From: Flavobacteriaceae bacterium
Lineage (GTDB): Bacteria > Bacteroidota > Bacteroidia > Flavobacteriales > Flavobacteriaceae
Direction: 5' to 3'
Length of the DNA stretch: 36,392 bases
Assembly: GCA_018657955.1 (NCBI GenBank)
Contig: JABHWD010000030.1
Location: forward strand, 1-36,392
The position numbers were made by a program, and so were the translations under genes. The notes beneath the pieces were generated by a model. The model ran no database searches, had not been told where the DNA came from, and was given only the letters and a program-made list of their open reading frames with translations. Numbering within the stretch: the stretch's first letter is position 1; each line of letters starts with the position of its first letter. Positions 25,827-35,348 of this stretch are shown here, piece after piece.

Positions 25827-26195
25827 CTATTTAAGTTTATGTCTAATGGATTCAAATTTCTTGAATTCTTCTTCAGACAGAACTCTTAGTATTAAGGATT
25901 TAAACTGCTGATCTAGTTTTTCTTTATTTGGAGAGACTCCATTTTCAGCTAAATAACTAGCTCTTTTTTGCGTAGAATATATTGCTCTACATACATGATT
26001 CATTTGATTTTCATCAAATCCAATTTCTTCAAAAAGTTCATAGTTTAATTTTTTTACTTCCTCAATTGAAGAATATTGTTGAGATTGAGCAAAATTTGAT
26101 AGTGATATTAAAAAAATAACTAGGACTAATATCCATTGTCTCCAATATGTTCTATAACAAAGTTTTACTTTTAAAAATTCATATAATTTTTTCAT
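25827..26195 (-). CDS. Small secreted protein, unknown function
   Basis: A 122-aa protein with a long basic N-region and a signal peptide (hydrophobic part about residues 20-36, then NFAQSQ). The mature part of about 85 residues is helical and charged (SIEEVKKLNYELFEEIGFDE, then LSEEEFKKFESIRHKLK) with a single Cys. I do not recognise a family. The unusually long N-region suggests that translation may start downstream of the first Met, but no better ATG precedes the hydrophobic part. It lies between a beta-lactamase-family gene and the Smr gene, 22 nt from the latter. Confidence 0.65.
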   Translation of the reverse strand: MKKLYEFLKVKLCYRTYWRQWILVLVIFLISLSNFAQSQQYSSIEEVKKLNYELFEEIGFDENQMNHVCRAIYSTQKRASYLAENGVSPNKEKLDQQFKSLILRVLSEEEFKKFESIRHKLK

Positions 26196-26254
26196 TGTAG
26201 AGTATTTTTTTTAAATATAGTATTTATTTTATCAATTTTAATATTTCTGATTTT

Positions 26255-27487
26255 TTAATATACTGAATTAACAGCTATTCTAAAGTCCTTCCCTATATCA
26301 AAACTAAATTCACGCGATCTTGACATAAAAAGACCATAGCGTTTCTTTTCTGGATTTATCCAAAAGTGAGTATTATGATATCCTGACCATCCATATGTTC
26401 CTATGGATGAATTTGTTCCTTCAATTTCAGAATCTTCTATTACATAAAAAGTAAATCCAAAATAAGAACCTATTTGATCAGGAAATAAAAATGGTTCATT
26501 TTTATTAGGATATCCCTCAGTATATTTTGAAGTCATAATGTCAATACTTTCCTCAGACAGAATTCTCTCACCATTATAGATCCCATCATTTACCAACATA
26601 TTACAGAATTTCATATAGTCTGGAAAAGTAGAAACTAAACCTTCTCCACCAAAATGAGCTTTATTGTCTTTGTCATATGACATTTCATCTAAAAGCCTTG
26701 TAAATCCTTTTAGATTAAGGTCAGTGGGGTTCCATGGAGGTGTATTTGCAACAAAATTCACAAATAGTGGTTGTACTTTTAATCTCTCCTGTTTAGTTAG
26801 ATAAAACTTAGTGTTATTCATACCTAACTTATCAAAAATATTTTTCTTCAAATATTCATAAAATGAAACTCCAGTAGCAGATTCAATTACTTTACCTAGA
26901 ATTGCCTGATTAATACCATAGATATACATAGATCCTGGTTCAAATTCTAATGGTTGATTTGAAACAGCCACTGCAAAATCATCCAAATTATTAAATCTGT
27001 AACTACTTGAATATTTTGATTGACCAGCAAGTTGTGGATTTATAAATTTTAATTCTCCATCCTCATTGTAGTAAGTATAACCAGATCTATGGGTTAGTAG
27101 ATCAATAACTTTCATCGTATTGTTACAAGGATAAACTCCTTGAGGCCCTTTACACTTTAAATTTTCAAATGATGGTATATACTTATAAACAGGATCTTGA
27201 AAATCAACCAATCCTTGCTCTTTTAAAATCATCATTGCAACAGTTGTTATTGGCTTAGACATAGACCAAATTGGGAATATGGTCTCATCTGTTATATCCA
27301 TATCACCCATTTTACCTGAATTCATAACATGTTTGTAAACTAATGAATCATCTTGAAATACTGCAGCTATATTACTGCCTGTAATTTCATTAGTTATCAA
27401 TTCTTTTTGAAATTTAACAATTGGATTTTCATCATGGCATGAGAGGGAAAGTGAAATTAGTGTTAACAGTAAGTATATCTTTTTCAC
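26255..27487 (-). CDS. Serine beta-lactamase-family (S12) lipoprotein, probable esterase or peptidase
   Basis: A 410-aa lipoprotein (LSLSC, Cys17) with the class C beta-lactamase/S12 fold. The SxxK motif is SMSK (Ser75, Lys78) in FPIWSMSKPITTVAMM. The Tyr motif is in MYIYGINQAILGKVIE, like the Y-x-x-N/YS form of EstB-type esterases rather than the YxN of true lactamases. The third motif region is YGWSGYHNTHFWINPEKK. Such proteins are usually esterases or D-amino-acid peptidases, so resistance is not implied. It begins 5 nt after the lysS stop and is probably co-transcribed with it. Confidence 0.87.
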   Translation of the reverse strand: MKKIYLLLTLISLSLSCHDENPIVKFQKELITNEITGSNIAAVFQDDSLVYKHVMNSGKMGDMDITDETIFPIWSMSKPITTVAMMILKEQGLVDFQDPVYKYIPSFENLKCKGPQGVYPCNNTMKVIDLLTHRSGYTYYNEDGELKFINPQLAGQSKYSSSYRFNNLDDFAVAVSNQPLEFEPGSMYIYGINQAILGKVIESATGVSFYEYLKKNIFDKLGMNNTKFYLTKQERLKVQPLFVNFVANTPPWNPTDLNLKGFTRLLDEMSYDKDNKAHFGGEGLVSTFPDYMKFCNMLVNDGIYNGERILSEESIDIMTSKYTEGYPNKNEPFLFPDQIGSYFGFTFYVIEDSEIEGTNSSIGTYGWSGYHNTHFWINPEKKRYGLFMSRSREFSFDIGKDFRIAVNSVY

Positions 27488-27492
27488 TTGCT

Positions 27493-29187
27493 TTATTTTA
27501 ATCTAAAAATATACAAATTATCATCTTTTTTTTCAACTGAAATTAATCCTAATTTTCTTAAGCTTTTTGTTGATTTATCCCAGGCTTTATTACTCAGTTC
27601 AGATTTCTCTTTTATTTCTGATAGAGTAACTTTCTCGTCTGATAATAGATTATATATAACTTTTTCATTTTCACTTAATTCAATCTTTTTTCTTTCAGGT
27701 TTCATTTGTGGAAAGAATAATACTTCTTGGATAGAATTCTTATTCGTCATTAACATTACTAATCTATCAATACCAATACCAATACCAGATGTAGGAGGCA
27801 TTCCATATTCAAGAGCACGTAAAAAATCATAGTCAATAAATTCAGTTGCTTCAAGATCTCCTTTTTTTGAAAGATTTAGTTGCTCTTCAAATCTCTTTTT
27901 TTGGTCAATAGGATCATTTAATTCACTATAGCCATTTGCAATTTCTTTACCGTCTATAATTAATTCAAATCTTTCTGTGAGTCTTGGATTTGATCTATGT
28001 TCTTTAGTCAATGGACTCATCTCTTTAGGATAATCAGTTATAAATGTTGGTTGGACAAATTCATGTTCACATTTCTCACCAAAAATAGCGTCTACTAATT
28101 TGCCTATACCCATAGTTTTATCTACTTCTATACCCATTTTTTTTGCACTCTCTCTTAATTCATTTTCCTCCATATTAGAAACATCTACTCCAGTATATGT
28201 TTTTATAGCTTCAAGGATAGGAATTCTAGGATAAGGGGCCTTAAATTCAATAGTCTCTTTACCAAACTTAATTTTTGTATTCCCATTAGAGCCTAAAGCA
28301 ACCTTTTCAAGTAGTTGTTCTGTAGTTTTCATCATCCAGAAATAGTCTTTGTATGCTACATAAAATTCTAGCATTGTAAATTCTGGATTATGAGCTCTAT
28401 CCATCCCCTCATTTCTGAAATCTTTAGCAAACTCATATACACCATCAAAACCACCTACTATTAGTCTTTTTAAGTAAAGCTCATTAGCAATTCTCAGATA
28501 TAGTGGTACGTTAAGAGCATTATGATGTGTTAAAAAAGGTCTTGCTGCTGCTCCTCCAGGGATTGGCTGCAAGATTGGAGTTTCCACCTCTAGATAGTCT
28601 TTGTCATTTAAAAAACTCCTAATACTATTGATAATTTTAGTTCTTTTAATGAAGGTCTCTTTAACACTTGGATTAACGATTAAATCAACGTACCGCTGTC
28701 TGTATCTTTGCTCAGGATCAGTAAATTCGTCATAGATATTCCCTTCAGCATCTTTTTTTGGAAGAGGTAGAGGTCTTATAGACTTATTTAAGATGGTAAT
28801 ATTTTTTACTAAAACTGTTTTTTCACCAACCTTAGTTTTAAATAATTTTCCTTCAACACCTATAATATCTCCAATATCAAGAAGTTTTTTATAAACCTCA
28901 TTATATAATGTTTTATCTTCTCCAGCACATATTTCGTCACGGTTTAGGTACAATTGAATTCTTCCAAAATTATCTTGAATTTCTGCGAAACTTGCATTTC
29001 CTTGAATACGTCTTGACATAATTCTGCCTGCAATAACAACTTCCGTATCTTTTTTAAAATTATCTTTAATCTTTTGGCTGTTATTTGTTATTGGAAATAA
29101 CTCAGCGGGGTATGGGTTAATACCCATCTCAATTAACTTTTTAAGTTTTTCTCTTCTAACTATTTCTTGCTCAGATAAATTGCTCAT
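27493..29187 (-). CDS. lysS: Lysyl-tRNA synthetase, class II, with C-terminal extension
   Basis: A 564-aa enzyme that charges tRNA-Lys. The N-terminal OB-fold (about 45-150) has VVIAGRIMSRRIQGNASFAE. Class II motifs follow: motif 2 as FRNEGMDRAHNPEFTMLEFY and motif 3 as GIGIGIDRLVMLM, with the family stretch PGGAAARPFLTHHNALNV. The core ends near residue 500; a tail of about 65 residues (LSENEKVIYNLLSDEKVTLS through LGLISVEKKDDNLYIFRLK) looks like a winged-helix domain, which I recall from other Bacteroidota LysS. It has a well-formed promoter and leads the minus-strand unit toward the Smr gene. Confidence 0.95.
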   Translation of the reverse strand: MSNLSEQEIVRREKLKKLIEMGINPYPAELFPITNNSQKIKDNFKKDTEVVIAGRIMSRRIQGNASFAEIQDNFGRIQLYLNRDEICAGEDKTLYNEVYKKLLDIGDIIGVEGKLFKTKVGEKTVLVKNITILNKSIRPLPLPKKDAEGNIYDEFTDPEQRYRQRYVDLIVNPSVKETFIKRTKIINSIRSFLNDKDYLEVETPILQPIPGGAAARPFLTHHNALNVPLYLRIANELYLKRLIVGGFDGVYEFAKDFRNEGMDRAHNPEFTMLEFYVAYKDYFWMMKTTEQLLEKVALGSNGNTKIKFGKETIEFKAPYPRIPILEAIKTYTGVDVSNMEENELRESAKKMGIEVDKTMGIGKLVDAIFGEKCEHEFVQPTFITDYPKEMSPLTKEHRSNPRLTERFELIIDGKEIANGYSELNDPIDQKKRFEEQLNLSKKGDLEATEFIDYDFLRALEYGMPPTSGIGIGIDRLVMLMTNKNSIQEVLFFPQMKPERKKIELSENEKVIYNLLSDEKVTLSEIKEKSELSNKAWDKSTKSLRKLGLISVEKKDDNLYIFRLK

Positions 29188-29210
29188 TAAGAAATTAAAT
29201 TATCTATAAG

Positions 29211-29241
29211 CAAATATAGTTTTAAATGATCAGGATATCAA
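29211..29241 (-). promoter_or_regulatory. lysS promoter (-33 TTG, -7 TATATTTG)
   Basis: On the minus strand TTG (29239-29241) is followed after 20 nt by TATATTTG (29211-29218), matching both Bacteroidota promoter elements at normal spacing. The -7 element ends 23 nt before the lysS start codon. Confidence 0.7.
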
Positions 29242-29317
29242 TATTAATTTTTATAAATAATTATGCTTTAAAATAAATTATGGAATAGATTAATTATCTT
29301 TATATTTCAAAATTTAT

Positions 29318-29485
29318 ATGAGTTTAATAAGAGTAATTTTGTCTATTTTATGTCCCCCTTTAGCTGTTTTTGATAAAGGTTGTGGTTCAATTATAATAGT
29401 GTTTTTATTATGGCTTTGCGGATGGGTTCCAGGAGTCATTGCTGCTCTAGTTATTTTAAATAATCCTAAGTATCAAAATTATTAA
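29318..29485 (+). CDS. Pmp3/YqaE-family small membrane peptide
   Basis: A 55-aa proteolipid read directly from the sequence. It begins MSLIRVILSILCPPLAVFDK and ends AALVILNNPKYQNY. The pattern LCPPLAVF...G and CGWVPGVIAAL is the UPF0057/Pmp3 signature, two membrane helices separated by a short loop. Family members are stress-related plasma-membrane peptides of uncertain mechanism. The stop TAA shares its last A with the ATG of lipB (TAATG), so the two are translationally coupled. Confidence 0.88.
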   Translation: MSLIRVILSILCPPLAVFDKGCGSIIIVFLLWLCGWVPGVIAALVILNNPKYQNY

Positions 29486-30186
29486 TGAATAAAGAAGTTA
29501 AAATAAAAGATTTAGGTTTAGTTGAGTATAAAAAAGCTTGGGATTACCAAGAAAAACTTTTAAACAACATAGTAGAAGTAAAGAAGAAGAATAGAAGAGA
29601 GGGGTCTAATGATTCTACAAAAAATTATTTAATTTTTGTAGAGCATCCGCATGTTTATACTTTAGGAAAAAGTGGAGATATCTCAAATTTATTAATTGAC
29701 CAGAATGAATTAACAAAGAAGGATGCAAAGTTTTATAAAATAAATAGAGGAGGGGATATTACCTATCATGGCCCTGGACAAATAGTAGGTTATCCAATTT
29801 TAGATTTAGACAACTTCTTCACTGATATTCATAAGTATTTGAGATTTTTAGAGGAAGTAATAATTTTAACTCTTAATGATTTTGGTCTAAAAGCTGAAAG
29901 AAACCCAGGTAAAACAGGCGTTTGGTTAGATTGTGACACACCATTTCCTAGAAAAATATGTGCCATGGGTATTCGTGCCAGTAGATGGGTAACAATGCAT
30001 GGGTTTGCTTTAAATATAAATGTAGATTTGAAATATTTTGACAATATTATTCCATGTGGTATTGAGAATAATTCTGTTACTTCTTTAAATATTGAGCTTG
30101 GTATTGAAAAGGTTGATATTGATGAAGTTAAAAAGAAGATTTTAAAGAATTTCAGAAAATTGTTTGATGCAACAATTATCCATTAG
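29485..30186 (+). CDS. lipB: Lipoyl(octanoyl) transferase
   Basis: A 233-aa enzyme that moves octanoyl groups from acyl carrier protein to lipoyl domains of 2-oxoacid dehydrogenases and the glycine cleavage H protein. Signatures are the RGGDITYHGPGQIVGYPILD block, the catalytic Lys157 in PRKICAMGI, VTMHGFALNINVDL, and the catalytic Cys191 in IIPCGI. Length is normal. The start is fixed by the TAATG overlap with the preceding small gene. The stop overlaps the stop of the convergent lipoprotein gene by 4 nt. Confidence 0.95.
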   Translation: MNKEVKIKDLGLVEYKKAWDYQEKLLNNIVEVKKKNRREGSNDSTKNYLIFVEHPHVYTLGKSGDISNLLIDQNELTKKDAKFYKINRGGDITYHGPGQIVGYPILDLDNFFTDIHKYLRFLEEVIILTLNDFGLKAERNPGKTGVWLDCDTPFPRKICAMGIRASRWVTMHGFALNINVDLKYFDNIIPCGIENNSVTSLNIELGIEKVDIDEVKKKILKNFRKLFDATIIH

Positions 30187-32537
30187 TTATTGATTTCATA
30201 AAGTTTAATTGAGTTTTCATCTTCAGTTAGTATTAGCTCTAAATTCTGGTCTTTATCAATATTGTCCAAATCTATATTTGAAATAGAATATATTGGAAAA
30301 CTCTCAACTAAATTTAGCTTATCATCAAATAAATATATTTTTTTTGACTGATTATCAAATATTGAGAACTTCTTTCTTTTGTTATAACTGAAAATTTTTG
30401 GTTCTGAATAATTCCCAAAAGGAAGGTCTATTGATTTATTTAGGTTAGTTAATTTATTCCCATCTATAATTGAAACTAAATTGTACTTAGAATTAATCTT
30501 ATGACTATTAGACAAGTTTAATCTTCTAGTTGAAACTGAACCATTCATGTCTATTTGAACTAAATTTCCTTTTTCAGATGTGCCTATTAAATAATTATTC
30601 AATCTGAAAACATCACTATTAGAAAAATTAATATTATCCTTAATTTTTATTCTAATCTTTCCTCTTCTATTTATAATTTTTAAACCTTTTTCAGTTTTCA
30701 CAGTTATTATGTCTTTGTTTTTAATTCTATAATGCTTTGGCGAATAAATTATCTCAGATGATTTGTCATATTTAAACCCTTTAATGATTTTACCTTTACT
30801 ATTATACATTAATAACTCATTATTTTGTGTTATAAGAAATCTATAGTTTTTATTATTATCATAATCAAAAACTGACAAAGGCTGTGTTATTTTATCTCTA
30901 AAAACCTTTGGAAAAGGTTTAACTTCTTTACCGTTTCTATCAAGAACATACAGTCTTTTATCTGTAACAAATATTAGTTGTAACCTTCCATTTTTATATA
31001 TATCAACTTGTTTTATTTCACCTAGGATTTTATCAGCCAATTTCTTTTTCCAAATCACTTTTCCTTGATTTGAAATCAGGTATAAATAGTTGTTATTGTC
31101 CTGAACTACAATCTCTTTAGCTTTTGTTATATGGTTTGTAACAAAATGAGGTTTCATGACAATTTTTCCTTTAATTTTTGTGGTAAAAATTTTACTAATC
31201 TCTTTGTCTAAACTTTCATTACTATAATTATCTATTACACCATTTATGTGTAAAATTTCATTTTCATTCACAATTTGAAACTTGACATTATTAAATTCAT
31301 TTTTTGAAGATTTTAATCCAATTAATTTCGGAAAATTAATTAACGAACCATTCTTTGAATTTATATCAAATGAAGATTCTTTGGACATAAATAATTTAGA
31401 CTTCTTATAATTTTCACTGTATTGATATGTGTTCTTTAAGAAATAGTTTTCAATAACTGTTTTAAGGGATTTTAGGGAATTTGAAGCAAATATGTAGTCA
31501 TCTATAATTACCAATTTATCAAGATCAATCCCAGTTTCTAATGAATTAATTAAACTATTTATTTCTTCTGTTTCCGGAATTTCTAGTATTTCTTTGCCTT
31601 TATAGTTATTATAAGTTTTATATTTCTGGGTTTCAATAGAAGTTTTGTTAATATCATTTGATCTTAATATAACTACTTTGTTTTCTTCAATTTCACTTAT
31701 TCCTATCTCAACTATTTCATCAAGAATTTTTCTCTCAATATTAATTGAATCTTTGTCAATATTTATAAGGCTCTTTCTAAACATTTGAAAATCATCAAAT
31801 CTTATTGAATAGAAATTCTTGAAATTATTAGGAATAGCATAAATTATTTTATTCTCTTTTGGTTTGGTATTTTTTAAGATATTTTTTGATAGAGCTGTTG
31901 AATCAGTCATTACAGACATTCCATTAATTAGAATTTTATCATTAAATAAATTTGCTTTGAGAAATAAATCATTATTAACATTACTGAAAGCTTCTCCAAA
32001 AATTGATTCAAAAAAATTGTTAGAAAAAGGACTTCGGACAAAAATTGAAAATGAAGCATCTTCTGAATTTAAATTTTTATATTTTTCATATAGTTTGCTT
32101 TTATTTAATACTGATTTTTCGATTTGATTTGCTGAATTTGAAATGATATAAATACTATCAATAATCTTTTTATAAATATTATCATTACTAATTTCTAGAT
32201 CAGTTTTATTTTGTCGGGTTAGAATAGTAAAACTGTTATTCTCTTTATCTCCTGAAAGACATATTAAAATGGGATTATTTTCAGATAAATTTTCAATTAT
32301 TTTTATTTGTTTTTTAAAATTGTAATTATGCTCACTATTAAAAATATTTAATGCAAGAGAATTATTTAAAATATCACTTTTAAATTTATTAGGATTGTCA
32401 ATTCTTATGATTATTGAAGCCTCTTGAGGAATGAAATCATCAAGAGAGGAAGGTTTTTTATCTATAAAATTACAGCTGTATATAAAAAAAGCTATAAAAA
32501 GATATAACAGATTTAATCTAATCTTTGATATAATCAC
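30183..32537 (-). CDS. Large lipoprotein with a C-terminal beta-propeller-like region, unknown function
   Basis: A 784-aa protein with a lipoprotein signal (FFIYSC, Cys22). Residues about 30-430 form a mixed region beginning LDDFIPQEASIIIRIDNPNKF, similar in style to DUF3352-type surface proteins. From about 455 to the end the sequence has repeated short-strand units such as NNYLYLISNQGKVIWKK, DKRLYVLDRNGKEVKPFP, NELLMYNSKGKIIKGF and KKIYLFDDKLNLVESFP, suggesting a PQQ/FG-GAP-like propeller. It starts 9 nt after the rnhB stop and shares its operon. I know of long uncharacterised proteins beside rnhB in flavobacteria but no function. Confidence 0.75.
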   Translation of the reverse strand: MIISKIRLNLLYLFIAFFIYSCNFIDKKPSSLDDFIPQEASIIIRIDNPNKFKSDILNNSLALNIFNSEHNYNFKKQIKIIENLSENNPILICLSGDKENNSFTILTRQNKTDLEISNDNIYKKIIDSIYIISNSANQIEKSVLNKSKLYEKYKNLNSEDASFSIFVRSPFSNNFFESIFGEAFSNVNNDLFLKANLFNDKILINGMSVMTDSTALSKNILKNTKPKENKIIYAIPNNFKNFYSIRFDDFQMFRKSLINIDKDSINIERKILDEIVEIGISEIEENKVVILRSNDINKTSIETQKYKTYNNYKGKEILEIPETEEINSLINSLETGIDLDKLVIIDDYIFASNSLKSLKTVIENYFLKNTYQYSENYKKSKLFMSKESSFDINSKNGSLINFPKLIGLKSSKNEFNNVKFQIVNENEILHINGVIDNYSNESLDKEISKIFTTKIKGKIVMKPHFVTNHITKAKEIVVQDNNNYLYLISNQGKVIWKKKLADKILGEIKQVDIYKNGRLQLIFVTDKRLYVLDRNGKEVKPFPKVFRDKITQPLSVFDYDNNKNYRFLITQNNELLMYNSKGKIIKGFKYDKSSEIIYSPKHYRIKNKDIITVKTEKGLKIINRRGKIRIKIKDNINFSNSDVFRLNNYLIGTSEKGNLVQIDMNGSVSTRRLNLSNSHKINSKYNLVSIIDGNKLTNLNKSIDLPFGNYSEPKIFSYNKRKKFSIFDNQSKKIYLFDDKLNLVESFPIYSISNIDLDNIDKDQNLELILTEDENSIKLYEINN

Positions 32538-32546
32538 GTTATAAAA

Positions 32547-33146
32547 TTAAAAATTGATTTTTAATTGTTCGTCATATAGCTTAAAAGATTTTCTATGATA
32601 TTTTGTTATACCATATTTTTTAATTGCTAGTTTATGCTCTTTAGTTGGGTATCCTTTGTTTTTTTTCCAATTATATTCAGGATATTCTTTGTGTATTTTT
32701 TCCATATAATTATCTCTATATGTTTTTGCTAGTATAGAAGCCGCTGCTATATTTAAATATTTTTGATCTCCTTTGATTATTGTCTTGAATTCAATATTAT
32801 TAATAGGTTTAAATTTGTTTCCATCTACGATAATAAAATCAACTTTATGATTTAATTTATTTATTGACTTTTGCATGGCTAATATTGAAGCATTAAGAAT
32901 ATTTATTTCATCTATCTTTTGGTTGCTTACATTAAATATTGCATATGCAATACAATTTTTTAGTATTATTTGTTTTGCCTTTTCTCTTTGATTTATAGAT
33001 AATTTTTTTGAGTCTGTTATTAGCTTGCTTTTAAAATTTTTATTTAAAATAACAGCAGCCGCAGTTACTGGACCTGACAAACATCCTCTTCCAGCTTCAT
33101 CAGTCCCACATTCAAAATCATGATCTGAATATTGCGCTTCTAACAT
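32547..33146 (-). CDS. rnhB: Ribonuclease HII
   Basis: A 199-aa endonuclease that removes ribonucleotides from RNA-DNA hybrids. The N-terminal signature GTDEAGRGCLSGPVTAAAV carries the catalytic Asp16 and Glu17. The second metal-site block is VDFIIVDGNKF, and AAASILAKTYRDNYM with the later KNKGYPTKEHKLAIKKYG complete the family pattern. Length is normal. It leads a two-gene minus-strand unit and is divergent from the porin gene with a gap of 68 nt. Confidence 0.95.
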   Translation of the reverse strand: MLEAQYSDHDFECGTDEAGRGCLSGPVTAAAVILNKNFKSKLITDSKKLSINQREKAKQIILKNCIAYAIFNVSNQKIDEINILNASILAMQKSINKLNHKVDFIIVDGNKFKPINNIEFKTIIKGDQKYLNIAAASILAKTYRDNYMEKIHKEYPEYNWKKNKGYPTKEHKLAIKKYGITKYHRKSFKLYDEQLKINF

Positions 33147-33188
33147 CAGAAAATTTTGTTAATTAATCTAGATATATTGGAATGTAAT

Positions 33189-33196
33189 TAATTTTG
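33189..33196 (+). promoter_or_regulatory. -7 promoter element for the porin gene
   Basis: TAATTTTG, an exact TAnnTTTG, 18 nt before the start codon. The TTG copies upstream (33156 and 33177) are not at ideal spacing, so support is partial. Confidence 0.4.
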
Positions 33197-33214
33197 TAAC
33201 GATATTAGCTGAAT

Positions 33215-35182
33215 ATGAAGAATTATTTTCTAGTATTTATATTATCAATTTTCATTGTCAGATCATATTCTCAACAAAAACCGCCAATGATTGATCTTAA
33301 TGAAGATATTTCATTGTCAGGTTTAGCGGATTCTATTAGAAGTAATTATGGAGATCAAAGAAGCACAAGATTATTAAAAAATCTAAATGCAAAAATAGAG
33401 GATTATCTAATTATAAATCACGATGGTGATACAATAATTGTAGACACATCATTAACAATAAATAAATTTCATAAGATAAATTATTTAAGGAAAGATAATT
33501 TTGAATTAATTCCTTTTTCTAATACTGGACATACCTATAATGATTTAAGTTATAGTGTTGATAAAGTAAAGCTTTTTCCATCTTTTGGTTCTAGAGCAAA
33601 ACATTATAGTTATATGGAGATAGAAGATGTGAATTATTATGATGTACCAACCCCATTTACAGAATTGATGTATAGATCAGTTTTTGAGCAGGGACACTTA
33701 TTGGATGCTCTTTATTCTTTAAATACTTCAAGACAATTCAATTTCACTATTTCTAGAAAAGGACTTAGATCTTTAGGAAACTATCAGCACTTTTTATCTA
33801 GCTCATCAAATTTTAGATTTTCAACTAATTATAATTCTAAAGACAAAAAATATAAACTTAGGACGCATTATGTTAGTCAAAAATTATTTGCAGAACAAAA
33901 TGGGGGTATAAGAGATGAAGATATTATAGATTTTGAAAATGGTGATGATCAATTTTTAGATAGATCAGTTTTTGATCCTTATTTTGAGAATGCAGATAAT
34001 GAGCTTGTTGGAAGAAGATATTATATTGATCATAGCTTTAATTTAAACAAGAAATCAGATTCTATTAAGTCAAATAACCTAATTATTGGAAATACAATTT
34101 CGTATGAAAAAAGATTTTATAAATTTAATCAGTCTTCTGCAAATGAATATTTTGGTGAATCCTATAATTTTTCAGGGATTAATGATAAATCGAGATTAAG
34201 AAGTTTTTTATTTAAAATTGATGCTGATTATAAAACAAAAAAACTTGGAGATTTTAATTTAGGCCTGGAATATAATAACCATAAATATAGCTTTGGAAAT
34301 ATTGATTCTTTAAACACTTCAGGGATTCTTGATAAAATTAAACATAGTGGTATGATATTCTATGGATCTTATTCCAAAAGAACAGATAAATTTAATGTTA
34401 ATGCAAACTTCTCATCCTCAATTTCAGAGGATATCTCTGGTAATACACTAGACGGCACTTTGTCCTACAAGTTAAATGATGATATAAACATAATGGGTAA
34501 TATATCCATTTCTTCCCATCAGCCGAATTATAATTTTTCATTATTTAAGAGCAATTATATTTCTTATAATTGGGAAAACAGCTTTAAAAATGTTGAGAAT
34601 AAAGAATTTAGCTTAGAAATCAAGTCTGATAAATACTTAAATATAAGTTTTGATTACATAGGTGTTGATAATTACACTTACTTTAAAAAAGATGATCTTA
34701 ATCTCGTAAAGCCATTTCAATACCCAGAAAATATAAATCTAATTAAATTTAGAATATCAAGAGAATTCTCAATAAATAAGTTTTTCATTGACAACGAAAT
34801 ACAGTATCAGAAAATTTCTAATGCTTCTGGAGTACTTAATGTTCCTGAATTAATTGCAAGAAATTCAGTTTATTTCAGTAGTCATCTACTTGATAAGGCA
34901 CTTTTTTTACAAACAGGATTTAGTGTTAGCTATTTTTCAAAATTTTACATGAATTCATATGATCCGCTTTTGTCTGAATTTTATACGCAAAACATCAAAA
35001 AAATTGGAGGATTTCCATTAATAGATTTCTTTGTAAATGCTAAAATTCAACAAACTAGATTGTACTTTAAATTAGAGCATTTTAATTCTTCATTTACTGG
35101 TTATAATTTTTATTCTGCTCCAAATTATCCCTACAGAGATTTTTCATTTAGGTTTGGATTAGTTTGGAACTTTTTCCTTTAG
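33215..35182 (+). CDS. Putative porin, large outer-membrane beta-barrel
   Basis: A 655-aa exported protein. It has a signal peptide (about residues 1-20, ending VRSYSQQ), then a periplasmic N-terminal part with DDLSY-like and YYDVPTPFTELMYRS segments typical of the flavobacterial putative-porin family (Porin_10, as I recall). From about residue 150 onward many amphipathic strands alternate with Asn/Asp/Ser-rich turns, and the last strand ends in FRFGLVWNFFL, with an aromatic terminal residue pattern expected for insertion by the Bam complex. A place beside rnhB is common in this group. Substrate unknown. Confidence 0.85.
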   Translation: MKNYFLVFILSIFIVRSYSQQKPPMIDLNEDISLSGLADSIRSNYGDQRSTRLLKNLNAKIEDYLIINHDGDTIIVDTSLTINKFHKINYLRKDNFELIPFSNTGHTYNDLSYSVDKVKLFPSFGSRAKHYSYMEIEDVNYYDVPTPFTELMYRSVFEQGHLLDALYSLNTSRQFNFTISRKGLRSLGNYQHFLSSSSNFRFSTNYNSKDKKYKLRTHYVSQKLFAEQNGGIRDEDIIDFENGDDQFLDRSVFDPYFENADNELVGRRYYIDHSFNLNKKSDSIKSNNLIIGNTISYEKRFYKFNQSSANEYFGESYNFSGINDKSRLRSFLFKIDADYKTKKLGDFNLGLEYNNHKYSFGNIDSLNTSGILDKIKHSGMIFYGSYSKRTDKFNVNANFSSSISEDISGNTLDGTLSYKLNDDINIMGNISISSHQPNYNFSLFKSNYISYNWENSFKNVENKEFSLEIKSDKYLNISFDYIGVDNYTYFKKDDLNLVKPFQYPENINLIKFRISREFSINKFFIDNEIQYQKISNASGVLNVPELIARNSVYFSSHLLDKALFLQTGFSVSYFSKFYMNSYDPLLSEFYTQNIKKIGGFPLIDFFVNAKIQQTRLYFKLEHFNSSFTGYNFYSAPNYPYRDFSFRFGLVWNFFL

Positions 35183-35210
35183 TTAACTAATTGACAACTA
35201 GATACATCAA

Positions 35211-35227
35211 ATTTTTCTCTGAAAAAT
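35211..35227 (+). terminator. Weak hairpin after the porin gene
   Basis: ATTTTTC (35211-35217) and GAAAAAT (35221-35227) form a 7-bp stem with a 3-nt loop, 29 nt after the porin stop. The stem is AT-rich and not followed by a clear T run, so termination is only possible. Confidence 0.3.
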
Positions 35228-35241
35228 ACCTGTAAAATATT

Positions 35242-35270
35242 TTGTACATAGTAAAAAGATACTATATTTG
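35242..35270 (+). promoter_or_regulatory. rRNA promoter P1
   Basis: TTG (35242-35244) then 18 nt then TATATTTG (35263-35270), the full Bacteroidota promoter. Downstream the sequence continues CATCCGCTATT, nearly identical to the sequence after P2, giving a conserved start region. Confidence 0.75.
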
Positions 35271-35348
35271 CATCCGCTATTAGCCAAAACAGCCGTTTGT
35301 ATGGTTAAATTTTGTTAATAAATATTAATTTATTTACTAATTGAAGTT

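Noticed and set aside
26255-27487. Antibiotic resistance beta-lactamase
   Set aside because: Only the S12 fold is supported; the motifs resemble esterase/peptidase members and the context is housekeeping.
27488-27832. A plus-strand ORF of 114 codons
   Set aside because: It is opposite the 3' end of lysS, where the reverse frame has clear LysS motifs; no family resemblance.
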